NCBI GenBank assembly: GCA_039028695.1
Contig: JBCCHN010000001.1
Span: forward strand, 62,001 to 126,000
Source: JANQKX01 sp039028695
GTDB taxonomy: Bacteria; Pseudomonadota; Alphaproteobacteria; Kiloniellales; Kiloniellaceae
Length of the DNA: 64,000 bases
Direction: 5' to 3'
Both the position numbers and the translations under genes were made by a program. Numbering within the stretch: the stretch's first letter is position 1; every line of letters starts with the position of its first letter. Shown one piece after another: positions 25,982 through 34,629 of the stretch. Under the pieces are notes generated by a model. The model had not been told where the DNA came from. It searched no databases and saw nothing but the letters and a program-made list of their open reading frames with translations.

Positions 25982-26863
25982 TTAGTCCGTGCGTCCGTCG
26001 AATGTCGCGATGGCTCCATAAAGATCAGGCCTGCGATCCCGGTATATGCCCCATGTGTCACGGTATTCCCGTACTTCCTCGCGGTCGAAGCTATGAAGCA
26101 AAACGCAGCGATCCCGATCATTTGCTTCTGCCACCTTTTCGCCCTTGTGGTTAGCTATGAAGGAACTTCCGTAAAACGTCATTTCCAAGGTCTTGTCATG
26201 CAAGGCCCTCTCATGTCCAATTCGATTAGAGGCCACCACCGGCAGAATGTTGGCAGCGGCATGTCCACACATGGCATTTTGCCAATGAGCAGCGGAATTC
26301 AAACTGGGCGCTCCCGGTTCCGAGCCAATGGCAGTGGGGTACATCAAGAGCTCCGCGCCGTTCAGCGCCATACAGCGGGCTGCCTCAGGAAACCATTGAT
26401 CCCAACAGATGCCCACGCCTATCTTGCCGAAGCCGGTCTCCCACACCTCAAAACCCGTGTCTCCAGGCGAGAAATAGTGTTTCTCCTGATAACCGATGGC
26501 ATTGGGGATATGGCTTTTGCGGTAGATCCCCAAGATAGAACCATCTCCATCAATCATGGCCACCGAATTAAAAAAGGCATTGCCTTCGCGCTCGAACCAA
26601 CTGGTCGGTAAGACCACGCCCAATTCTCTTGCCAAAGCTGCCATAGCGCCAACAATCGGACTTTGATCCTGAGAACGGGCCAATTTGAGATGGTCGTAGT
26701 GCTGTTCGATACAAAAATAGGGTGTTTCAAAAAGCTCTTGGATCAAGATAACCTGCGCACCCTGCCCTGCCGCCTCTCGAATCAAGGATACGGCAGACTC
26801 AAGATTTTTCTCTAAATCCCAAGAGCAAGCCATCTGTGTGGCGGCAACGGTCAGGCTGGTCAT
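25982..26863 (-). CDS. aguB: N-carbamoylputrescine amidase
   Basis: 293-residue nitrilase-superfamily (carbon-nitrogen hydrolase) protein with the catalytic triad visible: E43 in QELFETPYF, K116 in YRKSHIP, C153 in GICWDQWFPEAAR. The QELFETPYFC context and the GYQEKHYFSPGDTGF loop match AguB. It hydrolyses N-carbamoylputrescine to putrescine, CO2 and ammonia, completing the agmatine route with the adjacent deiminase. It has no signal peptide and is cytoplasmic. Upstream on the same strand is a decayed aminotransferase that may once have processed the putrescine product. Confidence 0.92.
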   Translation of the reverse strand: MTSLTVAATQMACSWDLEKNLESAVSLIREAAGQGAQVILIQELFETPYFCIEQHYDHLKLARSQDQSPIVGAMAALARELGVVLPTSWFEREGNAFFNSVAMIDGDGSILGIYRKSHIPNAIGYQEKHYFSPGDTGFEVWETGFGKIGVGICWDQWFPEAARCMALNGAELLMYPTAIGSEPGAPSLNSAAHWQNAMCGHAAANILPVVASNRIGHERALHDKTLEMTFYGSSFIANHKGEKVAEANDRDRCVLLHSFDREEVREYRDTWGIYRDRRPDLYGAIATFDGRTD

Positions 26864-26912
26864 CGGCTTTTTTCTCCAACCAAGTCAGACAAATCAATAA
26901 AGTTAACGACTA

Positions 26913-27200
26913 TCACTGAACAGATGAGTCAACAGCAATACCTTCTGAAAGTGATTTTTGATGCACCTCCGAAATTGCTTCTCGCAGCATCTCCACTAAA
27001 TCTTCAACCTACGCTCTTGTAATGGTCAAGGGTGGCAACAAGACATTTATGTCGCCCGAGGGTCCAACCAGCAATCCCCACGATTCCGCCGCTTCCGAAA
27101 TGAGATTGCCGATATTTATTTCTATTGGTTCGGTCACGGCGCTTGTCATGAAGTTGTTTTTATGGCGACCAATAAACGGGCACGAACGCAGCCGTCCGGA
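26913..27200 (-). pseudogene. relic of the C terminus of a class III aminotransferase
   Basis: On the minus strand the frame reads ISEAAESWGLLVGPSGD, then INVLLPPLTITRA, an in-frame TAG (27009-27011), then VEDLVEMLREAISE to a TGA at 26913-26915. This is the characteristic C-terminal end of PLP class III aminotransferases (GLLV..G..VLLPPLTIT..E...LVE.LREAI). The upstream part is not recognisable, so the 5' limit is approximate. It lies just before aguB in the same orientation and may be the former putrescine or diamine transaminase of this operon. Confidence 0.7.
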
Positions 27201-27743
27201 GTGCAGCCGTTGAGGATCAATGCATCGACGTCTTTGTTGATCAGCCAAGCGGAGAGGTTGGCGTAAAAAAACTGCATTTGGCTGAGTATGACGCATATTA
27301 TAGTCGCTAAGCGTGGGAGAAAGCATATCTAATAAATGACTTCCTGGCACTGTTTAAGTCACCTTGACCAGATCGGGAGACTTTTTGACGATTTCCGATC
27401 GTTTATGCCCCACCCTTAGATTGATCAAAACTTGTATTGGCAAGTGGGGGACTGAAAACACTAATATCGAACAGCAACTTATAGATGCTATTCATCGCCT
27501 CCAAAATGTTACCGAGCCCGTACCCTGTAATTTGCAAGGTGTGAAGATCTGACGAGGTTTCAATCATGAATTGCCTTAGAATCTCCCATCATCACAGTTG
27601 AGAAGTTGTTGCGAATGATTATCATTTGCAATATCAGTAAATCATGTTATCAGTGGGTTGGCACGCGATTTAGAGCGCGATTAGGTCGCGTTTTGATGGT
27701 TCGGTACTGACCCATGGATCAAAAAACGATGAAAGGGCCCTTT
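27201..27743. other. intergenic region upstream of the metal ABC operon
   Basis: About 540 bp with no supported gene. The left part may contain further decayed sequence from the aminotransferase; the right part holds the Fur/Mur-like palindrome (27610-27632) and must include the promoter of the metal importer. A 62-codon frame at 27364-27552 is not recognisable. Confidence 0.45.
27610..27632. promoter_or_regulatory. Fur/Mur-like operator palindrome
   Basis: 23-bp near-perfect palindrome with arms TTGCGAATGAT and ATCATTTGCAA around a central T; 10 of 11 positions pair. The core AATGATTATCATT is the classical Fur-family consensus. It lies about 110 bp upstream of the SitA-like gene, as expected for Fe- or Mn-dependent repression by Fur or its alphaproteobacterial Mn-sensing form Mur. 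Confidence 0.75.
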
Positions 27744-28649
27744 ATGACCTCAATAACCACACGCTTGATGGCGGCGGCGGTGGCAACTGCTCTGATGGCG
27801 GGCACTGCCTTTGCCGATGAAAAGCGGATGAAGGTCGTAACTACATTCACGGTACTGGCCGACATGGCGCAGCACGTCGCAGGAGGCGCCGCAGATGTAA
27901 TTTCCATTACTAAGCCTGGTGCGGAGATTCACGGATATGAGCCGACGCCACAGGATATCGTTAGGGCCCAGGACGCCGATCTCATTCTCTGGAACGGGAT
28001 GAACCTAGAACTTTGGTTCGAGCAGTTCTTAGGTAATCTGGGTGACGTGCCCTCGGCTACATTAACCGATGGGATCGACCCCATCCCGATCGCGGCGGGC
28101 GCCTACCAGGGCAAGCCTAACCCACATGCCTGGATGGGTCTTAATAACGCCCTGATCTATATCGACAACATCCTCGAAGCCTTTGCTCAGCACGACCCTG
28201 ATAACGCCGCCATCTATGTAAAGAACGCATTGGCTTACAAGGACAAACTACGGGCCACATTGGAGCCATTACGCCAGCGGATCGCGGCCATCCCTGAGTC
28301 CCAACGATGGCTGGTCACGTGCGAAGGTGCGTTCAGCTATCTGGCGCGCGATTTCGGCATGAAGGAGCTTTATCTCTGGCCAATGAATGCTGATCAGATG
28401 GGTACGCCCCAGCAGGTTCGCGCCGTCATTGACGGGGTTCAAGGCAACGCCATTCCCGTCGTGTTTTGCGAAAGCACCGTGAACACCGCACCGGCCGAAC
28501 AGGTAGCACGGGAAACCGGCTCCCGTTATGGTGGTGTGCTCTACGTCGACAGCCTCTCCGAGTCTGATGGTCCCGTTCCCACCTACCTCGACCTGCTGAA
28601 AGTCACTTCCCAAACCGTGGCGGATGGACTTACGGCCGCCACGAACTGA
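27744..28649 (+). CDS. sitA: Mn/Fe ABC transporter periplasmic binding protein, SitA-like
   Basis: Cluster A-I (ZnuA/SitA/TroA) metal-binding lipocalin-free periplasmic protein. ATG 27744 gives a clean leader (MTSITTRLMAAAVATAL, cleavage after TAFA); ATGs at 27714 and 27729 are in frame alternatives. Counted from 27714, predicted metal ligands are H73 (EIHGYEP), H138 (NPHAW), E204 (TCEGAFSYLA) and D279 (VDSLS). The Glu at the third position, rather than His, marks Mn/Fe rather than Zn transporters, and LWPMNADQMGTP also matches SitA/YfeA. It heads a four-gene operon behind a Fur/Mur-like box. Confidence 0.9.
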   Translation: MTSITTRLMAAAVATALMAGTAFADEKRMKVVTTFTVLADMAQHVAGGAADVISITKPGAEIHGYEPTPQDIVRAQDADLILWNGMNLELWFEQFLGNLGDVPSATLTDGIDPIPIAAGAYQGKPNPHAWMGLNNALIYIDNILEAFAQHDPDNAAIYVKNALAYKDKLRATLEPLRQRIAAIPESQRWLVTCEGAFSYLARDFGMKELYLWPMNADQMGTPQQVRAVIDGVQGNAIPVVFCESTVNTAPAEQVARETGSRYGGVLYVDSLSESDGPVPTYLDLLKVTSQTVADGLTAATN

Positions 28650-28759
28650 GAGAACTTTCGTCTCCGAGAATCTAATGCGTACGCCGCTGCTCGGTAGATC
28701 TCTTCGGTCGTAGGCCCCATACTCTCCGATGGAAGGATCGAAATAAAGGACGTATCGGC

Positions 28760-29680
28760 ATGAAGGACGAAAGGCAGATCACCAGATCAGCGCCCTCCGA
28801 GGGCGTTGGTTCGAACGCAGACCCAGAGGAAAACGCGGGATTAGTGACGCGGGACGTTACGGTAACCTATCGCAACGGTCATACGGCCATGCGTCACGCT
28901 ACTTTCGCGATCCCGCGCGGCACCATTACAGCATTGGTGGGCGTGAACGGGTCAGGCAAATCCACGCTGTTCAAGGCTGTCATGGGCTTCGTGCCTGTAG
29001 TCAAGGGAGAAATCCTCCTGCTGGGCATGAGCGTGAAACAGGCGCTGAAACGGAATCTCGTCGCCTATGTACCTCAGGCCGAAGAGGTCGATTGGTCGTT
29101 TCCCGTGCTGGTCGAGGATGTGGTGATGATGGGGCGCTATGGGCATATGGGCTTTATGCGCCGCCCGAGCCGCGCCGACCATGCCGCGGTCGATTCCGCC
29201 TTGAGACGCGTTAATATCCAGGAGTATCGCAAACGCCAGATCGGAGAGCTTTCAGGCGGGCAGAAGAAGCGTGTCTTCCTAGCCCGCGCACTGGCGCAGA
29301 ACGGGCAGGTGATCCTGCTTGATGAGCCCTTCACCGGAGTCGATGTAACGACTGAAGAGCAGATTATCGAGCTATTGCGCGAACTGCGCGATGAAGGGCG
29401 CGTAATGCTGGTCTCCACCCATAACCTGGGCACGGTGCCGGAGTTCTGCGACCGAGCGGTTCTGGTTAACGGGACCGTGTTGGCCTACGGACCGACAGAA
29501 ACTACCTTCAACCGCGAAAACCTCGAAAAAGCATTTGGCGGCGTGCTTCGGCATTTCACTCTCGGCGGAGCCGACCTGCACGATGACGATGACAGACGCA
29601 AGGTGTCCATAATTACAGACGACGAACGGCCCTTCATCCAGTATGGCGGTAAGACCCAGATTACCGGGGGGCGGGAGTGA
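28760..29680 (+). CDS. sitB: Mn/Fe ABC transporter ATP-binding protein, SitB-like
   Basis: 306 residues. Walker A GVNGSGKST, Q-loop YVPQAEEVDW, signature LSGGQKKRVFLARAL, Walker B ILLDEPFTGVD and switch His in STHNLG are all present. The VPQAEEVDWSFPVLVEDVVMMGRYG region is typical of metal (SitB/YfeB/ZnuC) ATPases. The N terminus carries about 30 extra polar residues before the domain, and the C terminus extends beyond it. It follows sitA by 110 bp and overlaps the first permease by 4 bp. Confidence 0.93.
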   Translation: MKDERQITRSAPSEGVGSNADPEENAGLVTRDVTVTYRNGHTAMRHATFAIPRGTITALVGVNGSGKSTLFKAVMGFVPVVKGEILLLGMSVKQALKRNLVAYVPQAEEVDWSFPVLVEDVVMMGRYGHMGFMRRPSRADHAAVDSALRRVNIQEYRKRQIGELSGGQKKRVFLARALAQNGQVILLDEPFTGVDVTTEEQIIELLRELRDEGRVMLVSTHNLGTVPEFCDRAVLVNGTVLAYGPTETTFNRENLEKAFGGVLRHFTLGGADLHDDDDRRKVSIITDDERPFIQYGGKTQITGGRE

Positions 29681-30537
29681 CCACGATCCTCGAGCCATTC
29701 AACTACGATTACATGACAAATGCGATGTGGGTCTCGGCACTTGTCGGCGGTGTCTGCGCCTTCCTGTCCTGTTACCTCATGCTCAAGGGCTGGTCGCTGA
29801 TCGGCGACGCTCTCTCGCATTCTGTCGTACCAGGCGTGGCGGGGGCCTATATCCTTGGTCTACCCTTCGCGCTCGGGGCCTTTATCTCTGGTGGATTGGC
29901 TGCGGCGGCGATCCTGTTCCTGTCCGATCGTTCCGGCCTCAGGGTCGATGTGATCATCGGTATCATCCTCACCTCGTTTTTTGGGCTCGGTCTGTTCATA
30001 GCCTCGATCAATCCGATGTCGGTCTCAATCCAGACCATAACCATGGGAAACATATTGGCCATCACGCCCGAAGACACGCTGCAGTTGGCTATCATCGGTT
30101 TCGGATCCCTCGCGGTACTGCTTTTAAAGTGGAAGGATATGCTGGTCGTTTTCTTCGATGAAAGCCATGCACGCTCGATCGGACTGCGCCCCGGCCTTCT
30201 CAAGGCTGTGTTCTTCATGCTGCTTTCGGCCTGCGTCGTCGCGGCGATGCAGACGGTTGGCGCGTTTCTAGTGATCGCAATGGTAGTAACGCCAGGCGCC
30301 ACGGCCTATCTGTTTTGTGACCGTTTTCCGCGGTTGCTTGTTACCTCGGTCACCATCGGAGTGATCACGAGTTTCGTTGGCGCCTACATCAGCTACTTCG
30401 TCGACGGGGCGACGGGCGGTGTCATCGTCATGCTTCAGACTGCGATTTTTCTCGGGGCATTCTTCCTGGCGCCGAAATATGGGCTTCTGTCGGCTAAACG
30501 CAAGGCAATCAAGGTGCCGAAAGTGGAGCCTGCATGA
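29677..30537 (+). CDS. sitC: Mn/Fe ABC transporter permease, SitC-like
   Basis: 286-residue ABC-3 family permease with about eight hydrophobic segments. Family motifs include LKGWSLIGDALSHSVVPGVA, ISGGLAAAAILFLSDRSGLR, and the EAA-like cytoplasmic stretch FDESHARSIGLRPGLLK. Start GTG/ATG context gives MTTILEPFNYDYM. Coupled by 4-bp overlaps to the ATPase upstream and the second permease downstream. Together the two permeases form the heteromeric membrane channel. Confidence 0.92.
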   Translation: MTTILEPFNYDYMTNAMWVSALVGGVCAFLSCYLMLKGWSLIGDALSHSVVPGVAGAYILGLPFALGAFISGGLAAAAILFLSDRSGLRVDVIIGIILTSFFGLGLFIASINPMSVSIQTITMGNILAITPEDTLQLAIIGFGSLAVLLLKWKDMLVVFFDESHARSIGLRPGLLKAVFFMLLSACVVAAMQTVGAFLVIAMVVTPGATAYLFCDRFPRLLVTSVTIGVITSFVGAYISYFVDGATGGVIVMLQTAIFLGAFFLAPKYGLLSAKRKAIKVPKVEPA

Positions 30538-31370
30538 TGATGGACTCCCTGATGATGCCGTTTCAATTTGGATTCATGCTGAACGCCTTCTGGATCGCCA
30601 TAATCGTCTCAGTCCCGTCGGCGCTCCTCTCCTGCTACCTCGTGCTCAAGGGCTGGGCGCTGATGGGCGACGCCGTATGCCACGCCGTGCTGCCTGGCAT
30701 TGTCCTTGCCTACATCGCGGGCTTCCCATTGATCATTGGCGCCTTCGGGGCGGGTATGCTAACCGGGGTTGCCTCAGGATATCTGTCCAACAACAGCCGG
30801 CTCAAGCAGGATACGGTGATGGGCGTGGTTTTTTCCGGCATGTTCGGCCTTGGTATTGTGATGTATGTCGCGATAAGAACCAACGTACATCTCGACCACA
30901 TCTTGTTCGGCAATATGCTGGGGGTGGACAGCGATGATTTGTGGACAGCGGGGATCATCTCGGCCTTTGTCGCCGCAACGTTGGCGGTGAAATGGAAGGA
31001 CTTTTTGCTGTTCGCCTTCGATCCAGCCCAAGCGCGGGTTTCGGGTCTCCCTGTCAGTTTATTACATTATGGTTTGCTCAGCATTCTATCAATGACCATC
31101 GTCGCCACGTTGTCTGCCTCAGGATTGATCCTTGCCGTCGGTCTGCTGATTGCACCCGGTGCGATAGCTTTCCTGCTAGTGCGTACCTTCGAGAAGATGC
31201 TGATCATGGCCGTGGTCATTTGTATGATCTCGATGCTGGCAGGCGTCTATCTCAGCTTCTTCATTGATAGTGCACCTGCACCGACCATCGTTCTGATTCT
31301 GAGTGCATTGTTCGTGCTCTCTTTCGTTCGCAAGATAATTCAGGTTCGACGAGCGTCTAGAATAACATGA
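30534..31370 (+). CDS. sitD: Mn/Fe ABC transporter permease, SitD-like
   Basis: 278-residue ABC-3 permease paralogous to the preceding one: LKGWALMGDAVCHAVLPGIVLAYIAG, NSRLKQDTVMGVVFSGMFGLG, and FDPAQARVSGLPVSLLHYG. About eight membrane helices. Having two distinct permeases matches SitCD/YfeCD systems rather than the single ZnuB. It ends the importer operon; the following 388 bp hold no supported gene before the SPFH cassette. Confidence 0.92.
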   Translation: MMMDSLMMPFQFGFMLNAFWIAIIVSVPSALLSCYLVLKGWALMGDAVCHAVLPGIVLAYIAGFPLIIGAFGAGMLTGVASGYLSNNSRLKQDTVMGVVFSGMFGLGIVMYVAIRTNVHLDHILFGNMLGVDSDDLWTAGIISAFVAATLAVKWKDFLLFAFDPAQARVSGLPVSLLHYGLLSILSMTIVATLSASGLILAVGLLIAPGAIAFLLVRTFEKMLIMAVVICMISMLAGVYLSFFIDSAPAPTIVLILSALFVLSFVRKIIQVRRASRIT

Positions 31371-31758
31371 ATTCCCGAATATCATTTAAGTTCGCCAAGG
31401 CTCGGCCTGTCTCGCGCCAGTTGAGGCCGACCTATTCGCAAGGTAGTGCATCTGCGATTAGAATTGCGCTTGATGTCACAGCGTCGAACGCAATGCCGCC
31501 GACTTGCATCTCCTCCGTCGCTATCTACGAACGACAAAGGGCTTCGATCATCAAATCTTGAAACGAGGTCACAAACCGAACGTCACGGAAGAGAGTACCG
31601 GAAACTCCAACGAATAAGAAACCAATGCAATGAAGCTCACCCACCCGATCCGCCTCTCGCAGCGGAAACCAGATAGGCCGCGCGCGAAATTCGCTGACTG
31701 CCAAAGCGAAATATCCATCGCGCTTCGACAGCGTGAGAACTGGCGAAAGAGTTAACCG
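31371..31758. other. 388-bp intergenic region
   Basis: No recognisable gene, hairpin or repeat. It separates the metal importer from the SPFH/P-ATPase cassette and should contain the cassette's promoter. Short frames here have no leader, ribosome-binding site or family resemblance. Confidence 0.45.
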
Positions 31759-33690
31759 ATGACAGCGATGACTGAGCCTCCTAGTGTTGGTTGGGTTCGT
31801 TTGGCGTGGGGATTTACCATCGGCGGCGCCCTGATCGGGTGCATTGCCGGCGTGCTAGCCTTCCTAGGCGAATATTACCTATGGGTTTCGCCGCTCATGG
31901 CCTGCGCCGCGCTCAGTTGGCTCTTTGTTGCCGCGTGGGGTCAGCAAGCACTAGCTTGGTCAGGGCAGCACCGCATCGATCGGTTGCAGCACGAACAAGC
32001 GCAATTGCAGGCAACCGAACCAGATGAAATGTCTTCGGACCGTGCGACCTGGGTCCATGCGCAGCTAAACAAGGCGGAGATCCGGAAAAGTCGCGGTCAT
32101 TGGTGGCAGATGGCCGTCATCGTGCTCGGCGCCACCGGCACAATCGCTTGTTGGGTAGTGGCTTGGCCCCAGGCGCAAGCCAGCAGCGCGCTAATCTGGT
32201 TCATCCTTGTCGCCTTGTTGTCCTTCCCATTGCTAATCCTAAGTAACGCTCTCGCTCATCATTCGAATCCAAGCTGCGCCAAAAGAGCACGCTTTATACG
32301 CTTCGCCACTATTTCGCTGCTGATTACGGGCCTGGCCACGGCCATGCAGGGAGCCGCCCTGCCCGTCGACATCGTTGCCGGGGATGCGCCGCTGAGCGTT
32401 TGGGCGTTGCGGCTTTTAGCCATCGTGCAAATCGCACTGGCCGTTGAATGGATCATTCGTGTGGCCGTGATGCCATTTCTGCCGGTCCGCGCGGCGAACC
32501 GTATCATTGATGACTCTCTGATTCTGAGAATCGTCACCGGCAATCAACGCGGCCACAGCGCCAACGATGGTTTCGAGGAGCAATTCGGCGTCGATATCAG
32601 CCAATCCTGGGCGGTTCAGTTTATTCGCCGAACAAGCCCCTGGATATTTATGGTCCTAGCTGTTGCAACTTGGGCTATGACGGCTGTCACAACCTTGCGT
32701 GTCGATGAGCGCGGCCTCTACCAGCGCATGGGTCATATTTCCACGACAGTTCTCGAACCGGGGCTTCATATTCACCTGCCTTGGCCGTTGGGATCGGTGC
32801 GACGAATTAGTTATGGCGGCATTCGAGAGGTGCGCCTCAATACCGACAACACGGTAGACAGGCCCGAGATTATGCCCAGCGGCACAGGCGTGGAAGATCC
32901 GACCACCCGGCACGATGACAGGATCTGGTCCAAGATCCACGGCGAAGAATTATTCCTAATGATCGCCAATCAGCCACGGCTTAGCAGTGGCGACGGTACA
33001 CGCCGCGACTCACAACGACCCTATGAGCTTTATCATGCCGATGTCGTGGTAACCTATCGAGTTGGGTTAGATTCCAATTCGAGCCGTCAGGCCACGTACA
33101 ATCTTGCTGATGCGGATACGCTCATTGCACAGATCGGCCGGCGGGAGCTAATCGGTCTTTTCCAAACCCGCACTGCTGAAGATCTCCTCTTCGCCGATTT
33201 ATCTGAATTCTCCAAATCAGCCCACGATGCCGTCCAAGAGCGACTGAACGCGTTGAACACGGGTATCGACATCGTCGACGTCATCTTTGAGGCCGTGCAT
33301 CCGCCGATTAATACGGCTGAAACCTTCCAGCGCGTTCATGGTGCGGAGAAAGAAATTGCCGTTCTGCTCGATATTGCCAGGGCGGAAGCGGAGAAGATAC
33401 AGGCAACCGCTCAGATCACGGCAGCACAAATCGATGACGAGGCCAAAGCAGACGCCCTGACTAACCTGGCACGAGCTCGGGCCGAGCAAGTGACGTTCTC
33501 CGCGGAGCGGCGCGTTTATGCTCGTGACAAGAATGTTTTTGAATTCGAGAGGTCATTGCAAACGATCGAGGCCACCTTTGCTGACAAGAACCTCATCATT
33601 GTCGACCCGCAGATACGGGCCGACAAGGGGCTTGTTCTGGACCTGCGCGAATCTGAACCACGTGCACCATTGCAAAATCTGCAAGAATAG
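31759..33690 (+). CDS. polytopic membrane SPFH/band 7 protein, HflK-like, 643 residues
   Basis: The N-terminal 310 residues hold several hydrophobic helices (FTIGGALIGCIAGVLAFLG, ACAALSWLFVAAWG, MAVIVLGATGTIACWVVAW, then further spans near 165-190, 198-215 and 225-245). A last span PWIFMVLAVATWAMTAV precedes an SPFH domain beginning LRVDERGLYQRMGH and LEPGLHIHLPWP. The C-terminal half has an Ala/Glu-rich coiled coil (ARAEAEKIQATAQITAAQ) as in HflK. Length is about 1.6 times that of HflK because of the extra membrane domain. It is the first gene of a tight run with two more SPFH genes and a P-type ATPase. Function beyond membrane scaffolding is unknown. Confidence 0.85.
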   Translation: MTAMTEPPSVGWVRLAWGFTIGGALIGCIAGVLAFLGEYYLWVSPLMACAALSWLFVAAWGQQALAWSGQHRIDRLQHEQAQLQATEPDEMSSDRATWVHAQLNKAEIRKSRGHWWQMAVIVLGATGTIACWVVAWPQAQASSALIWFILVALLSFPLLILSNALAHHSNPSCAKRARFIRFATISLLITGLATAMQGAALPVDIVAGDAPLSVWALRLLAIVQIALAVEWIIRVAVMPFLPVRAANRIIDDSLILRIVTGNQRGHSANDGFEEQFGVDISQSWAVQFIRRTSPWIFMVLAVATWAMTAVTTLRVDERGLYQRMGHISTTVLEPGLHIHLPWPLGSVRRISYGGIREVRLNTDNTVDRPEIMPSGTGVEDPTTRHDDRIWSKIHGEELFLMIANQPRLSSGDGTRRDSQRPYELYHADVVVTYRVGLDSNSSRQATYNLADADTLIAQIGRRELIGLFQTRTAEDLLFADLSEFSKSAHDAVQERLNALNTGIDIVDVIFEAVHPPINTAETFQRVHGAEKEIAVLLDIARAEAEKIQATAQITAAQIDDEAKADALTNLARARAEQVTFSAERRVYARDKNVFEFERSLQTIEATFADKNLIIVDPQIRADKGLVLDLRESEPRAPLQNLQE

Positions 33691-33700
33691 AAGGTCAAAC

Positions 33701-34621
33701 ATGAAACGATTTCGCACCCCTCGATTCTGGATTGCTACACTCTTGATCTTGATGGCAGCAATTGGTGCCTGCGTTGTTACCATTACGCCCGACCACAGCC
33801 TCGCCGTGACGCGCTTTGGCAACCCGACGCGCGTCCTAACCGAGAATGGCATCGGTTGGCGTTGGCCCGCACCGATCGAGCGCACGACACGCATCGACAA
33901 CCGCCTGAATTCTACTTCATCAGGACTAATCAATACGCCGATCGCCGACGGCGATGCGGTTTCGACCCTTACCATGGAGGCGTTTAGCGTTTGGCGTGTC
34001 CCTCGTGATCGCGACGCGGTTATCACCTTTCTACGCAGTCTGCGAAACGACCGACAGGAAGCGGCCGACCTTCTTCGCAAAATCATGCAGTCCAAAATGC
34101 AAGAGATTGCGGGCGGCTTTCAGTTGAAGCAATTAGTGAACACGCAGGAGCAGGCCACCAAATTGGCCGAATTTGAAGAACAGATTACCAATGCCGCCCG
34201 CGAGGGGTTGCGCGAGGAATATGGGATCGAGCTGGTCGCCGTGCACCTTGAGCGCATGCAAGTGCCGGAATTGACATTCCAGAGCACGATCAACGCGATG
34301 ATCAAGGAACGCGAGGTTCAGGCCGAGCGTATTCTGGCAATCGGCAAGGCCGAAGCGGGTCGAATTCGCTCACAAACCGAAAGCGAAGCGCGTTCGATTA
34401 AGGCCAAGGCCGAGGAGGAATCGGCAAGCATTCAAGCCGCCGCGATTGAAGAGTCCAACCGGATTTATGCCGACGCACACCGTGAGGATCCTGAGCTTTA
34501 TCGATTTAAGCGCAGTCTCGACAGCTTGGCAAATATCGTCGGCAATCAGACGCGTATCGTTATTCAGGCAGACACCGCGCCATTTGAAGCGATCACCAAG
34601 CGTCCTGAAATAGGGAACTGA
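33701..34621 (+). CDS. SPFH/band 7 protein, HflC-like
   Basis: 306 residues from ATG 33701; the frame extends upstream into the preceding gene and that part is rejected. One N-terminal membrane helix (FWIATLLILMAAIGACVVTI) is followed by an SPFH domain (HSLAVTRFGNPTRVL, GIGWRWPAPIERTTRID), a helical EEYGIELVAVHLERMQVPE strand typical of HflC, and an Ala/Glu-rich coiled coil (KAEAGRIRSQTESEARSIK). It ends with the RTRIVIQADTAPF-like strand. It follows the 643-residue protein by 10 bp and is expected to form a mixed oligomer with the flanking SPFH proteins. Confidence 0.88.
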   Translation: MKRFRTPRFWIATLLILMAAIGACVVTITPDHSLAVTRFGNPTRVLTENGIGWRWPAPIERTTRIDNRLNSTSSGLINTPIADGDAVSTLTMEAFSVWRVPRDRDAVITFLRSLRNDRQEAADLLRKIMQSKMQEIAGGFQLKQLVNTQEQATKLAEFEEQITNAAREGLREEYGIELVAVHLERMQVPELTFQSTINAMIKEREVQAERILAIGKAEAGRIRSQTESEARSIKAKAEEESASIQAAAIEESNRIYADAHREDPELYRFKRSLDSLANIVGNQTRIVIQADTAPFEAITKRPEIGN

Positions 34622-34629
34622 CTGCCGTA

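Noticed and set aside
33518..33700. N-terminal extension of the HflC-like protein
   Set aside because: This part lies inside the preceding SPFH gene, and the ATG at 33701 leads straight into the membrane helix.
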